DNA of 64,000 bases from Acidovorax sp. A1169 (lineage in GTDB: Bacteria > Pseudomonadota > Gammaproteobacteria > Burkholderiales > Burkholderiaceae_C). Location of the stretch: contig NZ_JAUZDX010000010.1 of the NCBI RefSeq assembly GCF_030704685.1, positions 124,001-188,000 of the forward strand, given 5' to 3'. Position numbers and translations under genes: made by a program. This document shows positions 51,021 to 59,391 of this stretch, one piece after another. The notes beneath the pieces are model-generated. The model saw only the letters and a list, made by a program, of their open reading frames with translations, did not search any database and was not told where the DNA came from. Numbering within the stretch: position 1 is the stretch's first letter; the number at the start of each line of letters is the position of its first letter.

Positions 51021-51788
51021 ATGAAGTTCCAGGGCAAGGTGGTGCTGGTCACCGGGGCCAGCCGGGGCATTGGTGCCGCGATCGCGACGGCGTTTGCGCA
51101 GGAGGGGGCGACGGTGGCCATCAACCACCTGTCCAACGACGCAGCCGCCGCCCAGGTCGTAGCAGCCTGCCGGGCCGCCGGTGGCGATGCCTGGGCCGCA
51201 AAGGCCGATGTAGCGTCGGCGCCTGCGGTGCAGGCCATGGTCGATGCGGTCGTGCGCGAGCTCGGCCCCATCGACATCGTGGTGAACAACGCCTTTCGGC
51301 CCTACGCCTTCGACCCCCAGCGCCGCACCCTGTTCGACGACCTGAACTGGAGCGACTACCAGGCGCAGTTCGACGGTGCAGTGGGTGGCGCCTTCAACGT
51401 GTGCCGCGCGGTGCTGCCGCTGTTTCGCCAGCGGGCGCAGGGCGCCATCGTCAACATCGCCAGCAACCTGGTGGAGCACCCTGTCGTAGCCTACCACGAC
51501 TACACCACCGCAAAGGCCTCGCTGGTGGCCTTCAGCCGCAACCTGGCCACCGAACTCGGGCCCCTGGGCATCCGCGTGAACTGCGTGGCCCCCGGGCTCG
51601 TCTACCCCACGCAGGCCAGCGAATCCACGAAGGAGTCGTTTCGCGAATCGCTGATGGCGGCCACGCCGCTGCGGCGCATCGCCCGGCCCGAAGATATCGC
51701 CGGACCCGTGCTCTTCCTGGCCTCGGACTGGGCTGGGTTCATGACCGGGCAGGTGCTGTTTGTGGATGGCGGGTTGGTGATGCGGTAG
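51021..51788 (+). CDS. short-chain dehydrogenase/reductase at end of TPP-riboswitch run
   Basis: A 255-aa SDR: TGASRGIGAAIA (about 12-23), NNAFRPYAF (NNAG-type), catalytic S...YHDYTTAKAS (Tyr-x-x-x-Lys), and C-terminal GQVLFVDGGLVMR. It starts 22 bases after the binding-protein gene with AAGGGAGA as ribosome-binding site, so it is probably part of the operon. It could take the aldehyde made by LuxC on to an alcohol. Confidence 0.82.
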   Translation: MKFQGKVVLVTGASRGIGAAIATAFAQEGATVAINHLSNDAAAAQVVAACRAAGGDAWAAKADVASAPAVQAMVDAVVRELGPIDIVVNNAFRPYAFDPQRRTLFDDLNWSDYQAQFDGAVGGAFNVCRAVLPLFRQRAQGAIVNIASNLVEHPVVAYHDYTTAKASLVAFSRNLATELGPLGIRVNCVAPGLVYPTQASESTKESFRESLMAATPLRRIARPEDIAGPVLFLASDWAGFMTGQVLFVDGGLVMR

Positions 51789-51806
51789 GCGCAGTGTGAG
51801 GAGCGG

Positions 51807-52805
51807 TCATGAGCGGTTTGAATCTGGCACCAGCAGAATCTTCCCCACACTCAGCCCCGTCTCCATGCGCCGGTGCGCCCCGGTCGCATCCTCCAGCGGA
51901 TACGTGCTGTCGATCACCGGGCGCAGCGTGCCATCGGCCAGCGCGCCCAGCCAGCGCTGGGCAAAGCGCTGCGTCATGGCCTGCTTGACCTCGGGCGGGC
52001 GCGACTTCATCACGGTGCCGTAGATCTGCAGGTGGCGGTAGAGCAGCACGTCGATGGGTAGCTGGGCGCCTTCGGTCGCGCCGCCGAGCAGGCCCACGAC
52101 CGTCATGCGCCCGCCCACTGCCAGCGAGCGCACGTTGCGCTCCAGGTAGGGGCCGCCGATGAAATCGATCACCACGTCCACGCCCTTGCCGCCGGTCTGG
52201 TCGGCCACCACGGCCTGGAAGTCCTCGCTGCGGTAGTCGATGAACACATCGGCGCCCAAGCCCAGCACGGCGTCGCGCTTGTCGGCGCTGGCGGTGGCGA
52301 ACACGCGCGCGCCGGCGGCATGGGCCAGTTGCACCGCAGCCGAGCCCACACCGCCTGCGGCAGCGTGGATCAGCACCGACTCGCCGGCCTGCAGGCGCGC
52401 CAGGTGGAACATGGCTTCGTGCGCGGTGACGAAGACCTCGGCCACGGCGCCGGCCTGCAGCAGCGACAGGTTCTGCGGCACACGCATGGCCATGCGGTGG
52501 TCGATGCGCGAATACTCGGCATACGCTCCTCCCCCCACGATGCCCATCACGCGGTCGCCCACGGCAAAGCCCTGCACCTCGGGGCCCACCTCGGCCACGG
52601 TGCCGGCGACCTCCAGGCCCATCAGATCCGAATCGCCGAAGTAGGCGCGGCCATAGGCGCCCTTGCGGTGCGACAGGTCGGCGCGGTTCACGCCGATGGC
52701 GGCGTTGTGCACCAGCAGGTCGTGCGGGCGCACTTCAGGGCGGGCAACTTCGCGGGCCACGAGGACTTCGGGGCCGCCGAACTGGTCGAAGACGATGGCT
52801 TGCAT
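51807..52805 (-). CDS. NAD(P)H:quinone oxidoreductase (zinc-free MDR)
   Basis: A 332-aa protein from ATG 52805, of the quinone oxidoreductase/zeta-crystallin type: MQAIVFDQFGGPEVL start, GAYGRAYFGDSDLMGLEVAG, cofactor motif AAAGGVGSAAVQLAHA, and no zinc-ligand cluster. It probably reduces quinones or enals. It ends 18 bases after the stop of the SDR on the other strand; the LysR gene upstream is divergent and its likely regulator. Confidence 0.88.
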   Translation of the reverse strand: MQAIVFDQFGGPEVLVAREVARPEVRPHDLLVHNAAIGVNRADLSHRKGAYGRAYFGDSDLMGLEVAGTVAEVGPEVQGFAVGDRVMGIVGGGAYAEYSRIDHRMAMRVPQNLSLLQAGAVAEVFVTAHEAMFHLARLQAGESVLIHAAAGGVGSAAVQLAHAAGARVFATASADKRDAVLGLGADVFIDYRSEDFQAVVADQTGGKGVDVVIDFIGGPYLERNVRSLAVGGRMTVVGLLGGATEGAQLPIDVLLYRHLQIYGTVMKSRPPEVKQAMTQRFAQRWLGALADGTLRPVIDSTYPLEDATGAHRRMETGLSVGKILLVPDSNRS

Positions 52806-52893
52806 GGTGGGTTTCCTTTTTTCAGATCCAGTGATGGTGCACAGCTTAGGTCGGAAAGGTGCTTGTGAAATGCAGCGTTTTTGCTGCCCAGTG

Positions 52894-52907
52894 ATGCAAA
52901 ATTGCAT
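52894..52907. promoter_or_regulatory. inverted repeat at start of LysR gene
   Basis: ATGCAA-AA-TTGCAT, perfect 6-bp arms, 3 bases before the LysR start codon and 88 bases from the oxidoreductase start. Divergent-gap position fits an autoregulatory operator. A weaker CAGCG/TGCTG pair lies just upstream. Confidence 0.5.
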
Positions 52908-52910
52908 TGC

Positions 52911-53795
52911 ATGAACTGGGACGACACGCGCATCTTTCTCGCACTGACCCGCTCGCCCTCGCTGCGTGCCGCAGCGCGCAGCCTGGGCGTGGACCAGGCC
53001 ACGGTGGGCCGGCGCCTGCAGGCGCTGGAGGCAGAACTGGGCGCCACGCTCTTTCTGCGCGCCAAGGGCGGCTACCTGCTCACTGCGGCGGGCGAGGCGG
53101 CGCTGGGCGCGGCCCGGCGCATGGAGGCGGCGGCGCTGGACCTGCGCACCCGCATCGAGGGGCAGGACGAGAGCCACTCAGGCCTGGTGCGCGTCACAAG
53201 TTCGGATTCGATTGCCATGGACTTCCTGCTGCCCGCCATCGAGCGGCTGCAGCAGCGCTGGCCCGGCATCCGCGTGGACCTGGAGGTGTCCACCCAGGTG
53301 CTCAGCCTGAGCCGCCGGCAGGCCGACATCGCCTTTCGAAACGTGCGCCCCGATGCGCCCGACCTGGTGGTGCGGCGCGTGGCCTCGTGGTCGGTGGGGC
53401 TGTTTGCCAGCGCGGCGTATCTGGAGCGCTTTGGCATGCCCGTGCCTGACGACGAACTGCGCGGCCACCATCTTGTGGCCTATGGCCCGACCCTGGAGCA
53501 GCGGCCGTTCCCCACGGCGGCCCAGGTGCCAGCCCGCCAGGCCCGCATCGCCATGGCGGTCAACTCCGGCCTGTTGGTGCGCAAGGCGGTGGCCGCCGGC
53601 ATCGGCCTGGGCGAGATGCCGGTGCACCTGGGCGAGCGCGAGGGCTTGGTGCGCATCTGGCCCGAGCGGCGGCGCGCCAACGACCATGAAGTTTGGCTGG
53701 TGATGCACCCCGACCTGCAGCGCACGGCCCGGGTGCGGGCGACGGCGGAGTTTCTGTCGCAGGCGCTGGGGCAGAGCCTGTCTGAAATGGGGTGA
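52911..53795 (+). CDS. LysR-family transcriptional regulator
   Basis: A 294-aa protein from ATG 52911 (MNWDDTRIFLALTRSPSLRA). The HTH part is AAARSLGVDQATVGRRLQAL and the rest is a LysR substrate-binding domain. Divergent from the quinone-oxidoreductase gene, which is the likely target. The start at MNWDD is chosen because family members usually begin 5-8 residues before the first helix. Confidence 0.87.
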   Translation: MNWDDTRIFLALTRSPSLRAAARSLGVDQATVGRRLQALEAELGATLFLRAKGGYLLTAAGEAALGAARRMEAAALDLRTRIEGQDESHSGLVRVTSSDSIAMDFLLPAIERLQQRWPGIRVDLEVSTQVLSLSRRQADIAFRNVRPDAPDLVVRRVASWSVGLFASAAYLERFGMPVPDDELRGHHLVAYGPTLEQRPFPTAAQVPARQARIAMAVNSGLLVRKAVAAGIGLGEMPVHLGEREGLVRIWPERRRANDHEVWLVMHPDLQRTARVRATAEFLSQALGQSLSEMG

Positions 53796-53939
53796 GGGAC
53801 AGGTGCGTATTTCGGCTTTCCTGGACATCCGGTTCGGCGCCGTTGACACCGAGTTCGGCACCGCGAGCGGATGGCAGTAGATGGCCGGCTAAACCATCGC
53901 TGAGGAACCGTTGGGGCGGTGGACTAGACTTCCGTGATC

Positions 53940-54096
53940 GGCCGAGGCTGTGTGAAAACGTCGATAGACGACTCTTGCAGGGGTACTGCAACCATTGCTC
54001 GTATCGAGATCGTGCGTTGTAGGGCGATATGAGCGGTCCATTTCTGAGCGGATCGTCAAACCGAGGGCCCACGCGCGTTTTCACACAGCCTCGGCC
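53940..54096. mobile_element. MITE-like element, copy 1 (157 bp)
   Basis: Terminal inverted repeats: left GGCCGAGGCTGTGTGAAAAC, right the reverse complement GTTTTCACACAGCCTCGGCC (at least 20 bp). It contains an inner hairpin TTGCAG-GGGTA-CTGCAA. A copy differing by a few bases and one extra C is at 55485-55642 in the same orientation. No transposase ORF. No clear target duplication was found. The right flank (AGAAGCGGAAGTTCAGC) resembles that of copy 2. Confidence 0.85.
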
Positions 54097-54147
54097 AGAA
54101 GCGGAAGTTCAGCTGTGCTATCCAACAGACTGACTGGCAACACCTAT

Positions 54148-54432
54148 ATGCAGCTTCTATTCGAGATCGAAGACGTTTTTGATATTGGCGGTCGAGGTTG
54201 CGTGCTGGTGCCAGGCGTGCCGTATGAGCTTGGACAGAATGTGAAGCTTGGCGCGCAACTTCTCATCATTGCGCCCGCTGGCGAGGAGACTCGAACAAGC
54301 ATCCAGGGTTTTGAGATGATCAACCGCGGACGGCCCATGAATCACGCACCCTTTTCCGTTCCCCGCTCGGTGAAGAAAGAGAGCCTGCCCGTCGGCTCAA
54401 AGGTGTATCTCCTCGACGCCAGCGACGTATAA
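54148..54432 (+). CDS. stand-alone EF-Tu domain-2-like protein
   Basis: A 94-aa protein from ATG 54148. The first residues LLFEIEDVFDIGGRG parallel EF-Tu domain 2 (F-x-I-E-D-V-F-S-I-P-G-R-G), and IQGFEMINRGRP and LPVGSKVYLLDASDV follow the same barrel order. No GTPase domain is present. It lies between the two MITE copies and is followed by a hairpin. Function unknown; an isolated beta-barrel of this type has been seen as an orphan gene in mobile cassettes. Confidence 0.65.
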   Translation: MQLLFEIEDVFDIGGRGCVLVPGVPYELGQNVKLGAQLLIIAPAGEETRTSIQGFEMINRGRPMNHAPFSVPRSVKKESLPVGSKVYLLDASDV

Positions 54433-54440
54433 CGGCCAGA

Positions 54441-54472
54441 AGCAGCCGTTGGCGAATCGTTAAACGGCTGCT
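54441..54472. repeat. perfect 10-bp inverted repeat
   Basis: AGCAGCCGTT and AACGGCTGCT, separated by 12 bases, just after the stop codon of the EF-Tu-like gene. No T-run follows. It may be a transcription-stop structure or a recombination-linked fold; it does not satisfy attC size rules. Confidence 0.6.
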
Positions 54473-54572
54473 CAAATTCTGATCAAAGTAGTGCGCTGCG
54501 GTCGTTGACCGTCTGATGCACATCAACCGGATGGCGTCTGCCGGTAGATCGTTGTATGTCCGTTTGAGTCGG

Positions 54573-54899
54573 TCAATCTAGCGCCGCGTGAATTTCGAAG
54601 ACGAACGGCTTCCCTCGTGAACCAGGCAGCCAGCCCGCCGACAGCGCCTCTAGGATACGAGGCCGAATATCGGAGTCAGTCACTTTAGGCCGTTGCCGGT
54701 AAGGGACGGATCTGCTTGCAGTTATATCAAAAGGTAGTTCCAACAAAAGAGTTCGCCCTTCAATATCGACGGAACATACTTCGATAGAAAGACCTTTCCA
54801 TCCTTCCATCGAAGACCATTGAGGCTCGCGCCGGACAGTCCAGCTGTAGCGAACTCCTCCGACTTCGACGATTCTTTGTACTGGGCGACGAGTTTGCAT
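54573..54899 (-). CDS. hypothetical protein between MITE copies
   Basis: A 108-aa protein from ATG 54899. Beta-rich first half (QRIVEVGGVRYSWTVRREPQ, then GLSIEVCSVDIEGRTLLLEL) and a basic C-terminal half (RPRILEALSAGWLPGSRGKP). Alone on the minus strand between two plus-strand orphan genes. Resembles small single-domain proteins of cassette regions; no family named. Confidence 0.6.
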   Translation of the reverse strand: MQTRRPVQRIVEVGGVRYSWTVRREPQWSSMEGWKGLSIEVCSVDIEGRTLLLELPFDITASRSVPYRQRPKVTDSDIRPRILEALSAGWLPGSRGKPFVFEIHAALD

Positions 54900-55071
54900 G
54901 GAATTACTGTAGCTCACAGACCGGGCGCTTTCATGAGAACGACTGACTTTCGGAGACCGAGAAAACGTACCGCAGGCCGCTTTGGATATCGATGCGCAAC
55001 TTCTGCTTTGGGCCCGTGACTGCCGCTGATACGATGGCAGCCATCGGCCACAACCGGACATTGGATGCACC

Positions 55072-55482
55072 ATGGCCATTGAGCACAAATTTGGATGGGG
55101 CCCTAAGGCGATGCCTCGGCCGAGCGATTCGGACATGAATCGTTTGGCTGGGATGGTTGGCCGCGGCGAACTGCATCCTGTTCTTAACAACACGAAGTGG
55201 GCGGAGCTTCGAACGGAGATGCTCTCGGCGCCCTCCGAGCAGCATCCCCAATTCCGATCTCGCAGCGTGTTCTCACCACCTGGCTTCTGCACGAATTGGG
55301 ATGGAGAGTTTTTCTACCACGTCCATCCAGTTGCAGACCTGGAGTGGATAGAGTTCCAAGCCACCTCTGCGGAATGGCTCAATGGAGTTCTCCGGCGCCA
55401 TAGCATCCCGTATTCGATAGAAGATGGTGTTGTGCGAGTGTGGGGCTACACGCGTCCCGGACCGCAGCCAGTGTGGCAGTAA
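55072..55482 (+). CDS. DUF6678-like protein between MITE copies
   Basis: A 136-aa protein. The core pattern LNNTKWAELRTEMLSAP, followed by FCTNWDGEFFYHVHP and ADLEWIEFQATSAEWLNGVL, matches DUF6678 as I know it, a family of small proteins often seen in polymorphic-toxin immunity and cassette contexts. The second MITE begins two bases after its stop codon. Confidence 0.65.
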   Translation: MAIEHKFGWGPKAMPRPSDSDMNRLAGMVGRGELHPVLNNTKWAELRTEMLSAPSEQHPQFRSRSVFSPPGFCTNWDGEFFYHVHPVADLEWIEFQATSAEWLNGVLRRHSIPYSIEDGVVRVWGYTRPGPQPVWQ

Positions 55483-55484
55483 GC

Positions 55485-55642
55485 GGCCGAGGCTGTGTGA
55501 AAACGTCGATAGACGACTCTTGCAGGGGTACTGCAACCATTGCTCGTATCGAGATCTTGCGTTGTAGGGCGATCTGAGCGGTCCATTTCTGAGCGGATCG
55601 TCAAACCGAGGGCCCCACGCGCGTTTTCACACAGCCTCGGCC
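55485..55642. mobile_element. MITE-like element, copy 2 (158 bp)
   Basis: Same orientation and almost the same sequence as copy 1; differences include C/G in ATCTTGCG, T for A in GATCTGAG and one extra C in GGCCCC. Inverted repeats are intact. The right flank GATAGCGGCAGTCTAGC resembles the right flank of copy 1. Together the copies bracket three orphan genes and could move them as a unit or recombine to delete them. Confidence 0.85.
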
Positions 55643-55865
55643 GATAGCGGCAGTCTAGCCGCTCGCGCCTGTACCCTGTATCACCCAAGAAGGCGACTCA
55701 GCGAAGCGGAGCAGGTACTGCCAGCGACCTGGGAATGTCGGCGAGAGCCGATCTGTGTGTCCAGTTAACGCCGTTCCCGTTGTCCAACGCATGTCGCCCC
55801 ACTGTCCGGCAACGACCGAACAGGCAACAGGTGCGGGGCTTGCCTGCAGTCACCGCACCAGGCTG
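55643..55865. other. intergenic region right of MITE copy 2
   Basis: 223 bases with no supported gene. It contains short inverted segments (AGCGGCAGTCTAGCCGCT near the MITE edge) and no recognisable promoter. Confidence 0.4.
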
Positions 55866-56048
55866 CTATGCGGACACCAGGCCCAGGCGGTAGCGTGCGG
55901 TGTCCAGCGACATTTTCAGTGCGGCGGCGCGGTGGCTGTCGGGCGCACCCCCCTGGGCCAGCCGGGTGGCCTCTGCCTGCCATTCCTCCAGAGCCCTGGC
56001 CCAGGTGGCAAGGGCGGTGTTTCGCGGCAGGGAGGGGGAGGGGACCAT
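55866..56048 (-). CDS. 60-aa hypothetical protein, paralogue 1
   Basis: Helical (NTALATWARALEEWQAEATR, then RAAALKMSLDTARYRLGLV). It aligns without gaps to the 60-aa protein at 59665-59847: both share ALATWA-ALE, a GG-turn near residue 34 and ALK-LD-AR. Both on the minus strand. Function unknown. Confidence 0.65.
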   Translation of the reverse strand: MVPSPSLPRNTALATWARALEEWQAEATRLAQGGAPDSHRAAALKMSLDTARYRLGLVSA

Positions 56049-56147
56049 GGTCCATAGTGTCAGAGTAGGCCCGGGGGTGATCTAGCCCATTTGGGTGACT
56101 GCAGTTGAAGCCGCAGTATGCGATGCCGTACGAGACCGGCCAAACGG

Positions 56148-57134
56148 TCATTCTTTCGTACCTCTGGTTGACGGGATGTGCTTTGGCCTCAAGGCTGCAT
56201 CCGCAATCACCGCATCCCACGGTGCGGGCGACGGAAACAGCTCCTCCAGAAACACTATGAACGCCTTGACGCTCGGACTCGCGCGCCGGCTTTCGGGCCA
56301 GATGGCGGTGATGGTCGGCATGTGGGCCGCAAAGTCGGTCAGCACGGGCACCAGCAGGCCGCGCTCGACATACGGCGCGGCGATGAACGATGCCGACATG
56401 CCGATGCCGCCACCTGCGGCGATGACCTCCACCACAGCGTCGCTCACGTCCACCACGATGGCCGCGTCGGGCGTGAACTCCAGCGTGCGGCTGCCGGCCT
56501 TGAACACCCAGCGCATCAGCTGGCCCGACGCCTGGTAGCGAAAGTTCACGCAGTCGTGGTGCTTGAGGTCCTCGGGCCTTTGGGGCGTGCCTCGAGCGGC
56601 CAGGTAGGCTGGTGAGGCGAAGGCGCTGACTTTGGCCGAGGTGAGGCCGCGCGACAGCAGATTGGAGTCGGGCAGATCGCCGATGCGTATGGCCACGTCG
56701 ATGCCTTCTTCCACCAGGTTGACGAAGCGGTCGCCCAGCCGCAGGTCCACCTGCACCTTGGGGTAGCGGCGGCGAAACTCCGGCAGGGCGGGCGCGAGCA
56801 GGCGCGTGCCGATGGGCAGCGGCGCCGCCACCTTGATGGTGCCTGCCGGCTCGGCGCGCACGGCGGCGGCGGACTGCACCACGTCTTCGGCCGCGCGCAG
56901 CAGGTGCAGGGCGCGCTCGTGCAGCTCGCGGCCCTCGGGCGTGAGCACCAGGGATCGGGTGGTGCGCGTGAACAGGCGCAGGCCCAACTGCTGCTCCAGC
57001 CGCTGGATGGTCTTGCTCACGGCCGATGGCGACACCGACAGCGATTGCGCCGCCGCGGTGAAGCTGCCGTGTGAGGCCGCGCGGGCAAACGCGACGATGC
57101 CGGTCAGGCGCTCCAGGCTGATTGATTCCGTCAT
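56148..57134 (-). CDS. LysR-family transcriptional regulator
   Basis: A 328-aa protein with HTH AASHGSFTAAAQSLSVSPSA and the dimerisation helix, then a substrate-binding domain with features of the CrgA/AaeR-type group (GDRFVNLVEEGIDVAIRIGD). Divergent from the oxidoreductase gene at 57221 and probably its regulator. The C-terminal end is somewhat longer than usual. Confidence 0.88.
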   Translation of the reverse strand: MTESISLERLTGIVAFARAASHGSFTAAAQSLSVSPSAVSKTIQRLEQQLGLRLFTRTTRSLVLTPEGRELHERALHLLRAAEDVVQSAAAVRAEPAGTIKVAAPLPIGTRLLAPALPEFRRRYPKVQVDLRLGDRFVNLVEEGIDVAIRIGDLPDSNLLSRGLTSAKVSAFASPAYLAARGTPQRPEDLKHHDCVNFRYQASGQLMRWVFKAGSRTLEFTPDAAIVVDVSDAVVEVIAAGGGIGMSASFIAAPYVERGLLVPVLTDFAAHMPTITAIWPESRRASPSVKAFIVFLEELFPSPAPWDAVIADAALRPKHIPSTRGTKE

Positions 57135-57220
57135 GGCATGAAAAAAGTGAGTCGTGGAGGGATTATCAAACAGGCGGTGAAGATCGACACTGCGGTTTTG
57201 ACGAATCCAAGGAGATCGCG

Positions 57221-58252
57221 ATGACGACCGCTACGACAACCACGACGACGATGATGAAGGCCATCCGCCTGCACGCCTTCGGCGGCCCCGAGGTGCTGCG
57301 CTACGAGGATGCGCCCGTGCCGCCCCTGAAGCCCGGCGAGGTGCTGGTGCGCGTACACGCCGTGGGCATCAACCCGCCCGACTGGTACCTGCGCGAAGGC
57401 TACCGGATGCTGCCGCCCGCGTGGCAACCGCCGATCGCGATGCCCGCCATCCCGGGAACGGACGTGTCGGGCGTGGTCGATGCCGTGGCACCGGGCGTGC
57501 ATGGCCTGGCCGTGGGCGACGAGGTCTTCGGGATGGTGCGCTTTCCCAGCTATGGCGACAGTGCGGCCTATGCCGAGTACGTGGCGGCCCCTGCGTCGGA
57601 CCTGGCGCGCAAGCCGGCCGGCATCAGCCATGTGCAGGCGGCTGCCGTACCCATGGCCTTGCTCACGGCGTGGCAGTTCCTCATCGAGCTGGGCCACGAC
57701 CACCCGAACCCCTTGCAACCGCAGATGCACCGCCCGGTGCCCATTGCGGGCAAGACGGTGCTCGTCAACGGCGCGGCGGGCGGGGTGGGGCACTTTGCGG
57801 TGCAGTTGGCGAAGGTCAAGGGCGCGCACGTGATCGCCGTGGCGTCAGGCGCGCACGAGGCATTTCTGCGGAGCCTGGGCGCCGACGAATTCATCGACTA
57901 CACCCAGGGCGCGCCCGAAGCGGTGGCGCGCGGGGTGGACCTGGTGCTCGACACCCTGGGCGGCCCCACCACCGGCCGGTTTTTGCAGACGCTCAAGCCG
58001 GGTGGCGTGCTGTACCCCGTGTTCCCCCTGGGCTACACCGGCGCCGACGAGGCTGCGCAGCGGGGCTTCACGGTGTCGGCAACGCAGGTGAGGTCCAGCG
58101 GCGCCCAGCTCGCGCAACTGGCGGGCTTGCTCGGCGCGGGCACGGTGCGCGTGGCCATCGACAGCACGTTTGCGCTGGCCGATGCGCGCAGCGCACACGA
58201 GCGGGCGGCGCGTGGGCACATTCGCGGAAAGATCGTGCTCACGGTGCGCTGA
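57221..58252 (+). CDS. NADP-dependent oxidoreductase (zinc-free MDR)
   Basis: A 343-aa protein from ATG 57221 behind AAGGAGA. It opens with a threonine run (MTTATTTTTTMMK) before the family start MKAIRLHAFGGPEVLRYEDA. The cofactor motif is NGAAGGVGHFAVQLAKVKG; no zinc ligands. Likely a quinone/enone reductase. Divergently oriented to a LysR gene 86 bases away. Confidence 0.87.
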   Translation: MTTATTTTTTMMKAIRLHAFGGPEVLRYEDAPVPPLKPGEVLVRVHAVGINPPDWYLREGYRMLPPAWQPPIAMPAIPGTDVSGVVDAVAPGVHGLAVGDEVFGMVRFPSYGDSAAYAEYVAAPASDLARKPAGISHVQAAAVPMALLTAWQFLIELGHDHPNPLQPQMHRPVPIAGKTVLVNGAAGGVGHFAVQLAKVKGAHVIAVASGAHEAFLRSLGADEFIDYTQGAPEAVARGVDLVLDTLGGPTTGRFLQTLKPGGVLYPVFPLGYTGADEAAQRGFTVSATQVRSSGAQLAQLAGLLGAGTVRVAIDSTFALADARSAHERAARGHIRGKIVLTVR

Positions 58253-58275
58253 GGCAACGGTCAGGGGGCCACAGC

Positions 58276-58665
58276 TCAGTCGTCCCGCAGCAGGGTGTAG
58301 GCTTTGTACAGGCACACCACCCCAAGGCCCATGAAGGCGATGGCTGGACCGTAGTCGCCCAGGAGCCAATAGGCCAGGTAGATAAGGATGGCGCCGCCCT
58401 TGCCCCCGCCAGCGGCAGGCTCCCCGAGTGAGAAGCACATTGCCACGCCCGCCGCAAGAAACACGATGCCGAACAGCGAGCAGGCGATCCAGGCCATCGG
58501 GTGCGGCGGTTTGTCATCGGCAGGTGGGTGCCTGGGCCCATCTGTGGTTGAGGCGGTCTTGTTGCCTTGGCGAGAAGCCCAGATGATCGCGGCGGCCACG
58601 GCGATGACGCCAAAGAGAACGTAGAAGTTGGGCACTTGGGAGGGGGAGAGGAGCTGGCGTCGCAT
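58276..58665 (-). CDS. hypothetical membrane protein
   Basis: A 129-aa protein with three or four hydrophobic segments: FYVLFGVIAVAAAIIWAS, MAWIACSLFGIVFLAAGVAM, AILIYLAYWLLGDYG and AIAFMGLGVVCLYKAYTLL. No family recognised. Monocistronic. Confidence 0.65.
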   Translation of the reverse strand: MRRQLLSPSQVPNFYVLFGVIAVAAAIIWASRQGNKTASTTDGPRHPPADDKPPHPMAWIACSLFGIVFLAAGVAMCFSLGEPAAGGGKGGAILIYLAYWLLGDYGPAIAFMGLGVVCLYKAYTLLRDD

Positions 58666-58764
58666 TGTGGGCCCGATGCGTGTGTGCCTTCAACGGAAAA
58701 TTACCTGGAGACTTTCACTCAGCGCGGCGCCACAGCGCCCCGGCCAGGCCGTAGCAGATTTGCC

Positions 58765-59385
58765 ATGGTTTTCGAGTATCGGGATTCCGACAAGCCAAAC
58801 TTTTATCTTGGCGCCTGGGCCGTGCGTGAGGGCAGAATGGGGTACATGACACGCACCCCGGACATTGACCTTACCGATCAGGAACACGCATGGTTGGGCC
58901 AGATCGACTTCAGCCGCAGGCACGACGACGCCACGGTACGGTCGCTGGAGCCCATGGCAGCGCTCTACCAGTCGCTGCTGGCGCGCGGCGGCATTCCTGT
59001 GGAGCGCCTGCGCTACTACAAGGTGCCGGACCGCTACCCTGGAGGGCAGGGGCGCTCGCGCGAGGCCTGGTACGAGGCCAATGGCGCCCCTGCCAATGGC
59101 GCGCACCTGGAGGCCAGCTTTCTGCCCCGGCTCGAATACTACGTCTTCGGGCCGAACCTGCCGGCCGATATCGTTGCGGCGTTCAGGCAGGCGGCCCTGT
59201 CGGATGGCCGGCTCTCCAGCTGGGAGATCGAGCGGCTCAAGCCCGGCGCCATGCAGGTGGTGCGGGCGCTGCCGCAGGAGATTTCAGTGTCTGCTGAAGA
59301 ATTTTTGAAGCTGGCCTTCGAGTGCGGCGCGCAGCCGACGGCGGCGGCGTCGCTGTGGGAGTCGTTGTGCAAGGCGCGGCGCTAA
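58765..59385 (+). CDS. hypothetical cytosolic protein
   Basis: Start is ATG 58765 (MVFEYRDSDKPNFYLGAWAV), or ATG 58846 (MTRTPDIDLTDQEHAWLGQI); the second lies in a more typical context. The protein (206 or 179 aa) is alpha-helical with LYQSLLARGGIPVERLRYYK, FGPNLPADIVAAFRQAAL and a C-terminal SAEEFLKLAFECGAQPTAAA. No family recognised. Followed within 6 bases by a small gene. Confidence 0.6.
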   Translation: MVFEYRDSDKPNFYLGAWAVREGRMGYMTRTPDIDLTDQEHAWLGQIDFSRRHDDATVRSLEPMAALYQSLLARGGIPVERLRYYKVPDRYPGGQGRSREAWYEANGAPANGAHLEASFLPRLEYYVFGPNLPADIVAAFRQAALSDGRLSSWEIERLKPGAMQVVRALPQEISVSAEEFLKLAFECGAQPTAAASLWESLCKARR

Positions 59386-59391
59386 AGCCCC

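Noticed and set aside
54428-54472. An integron attC site after the EF-Tu-like gene (GTTAAAC at one end).
   Set aside because: The inverse core has a mismatch (GTATAAC), total length is too short for attC, and no integrase or second attC was found.
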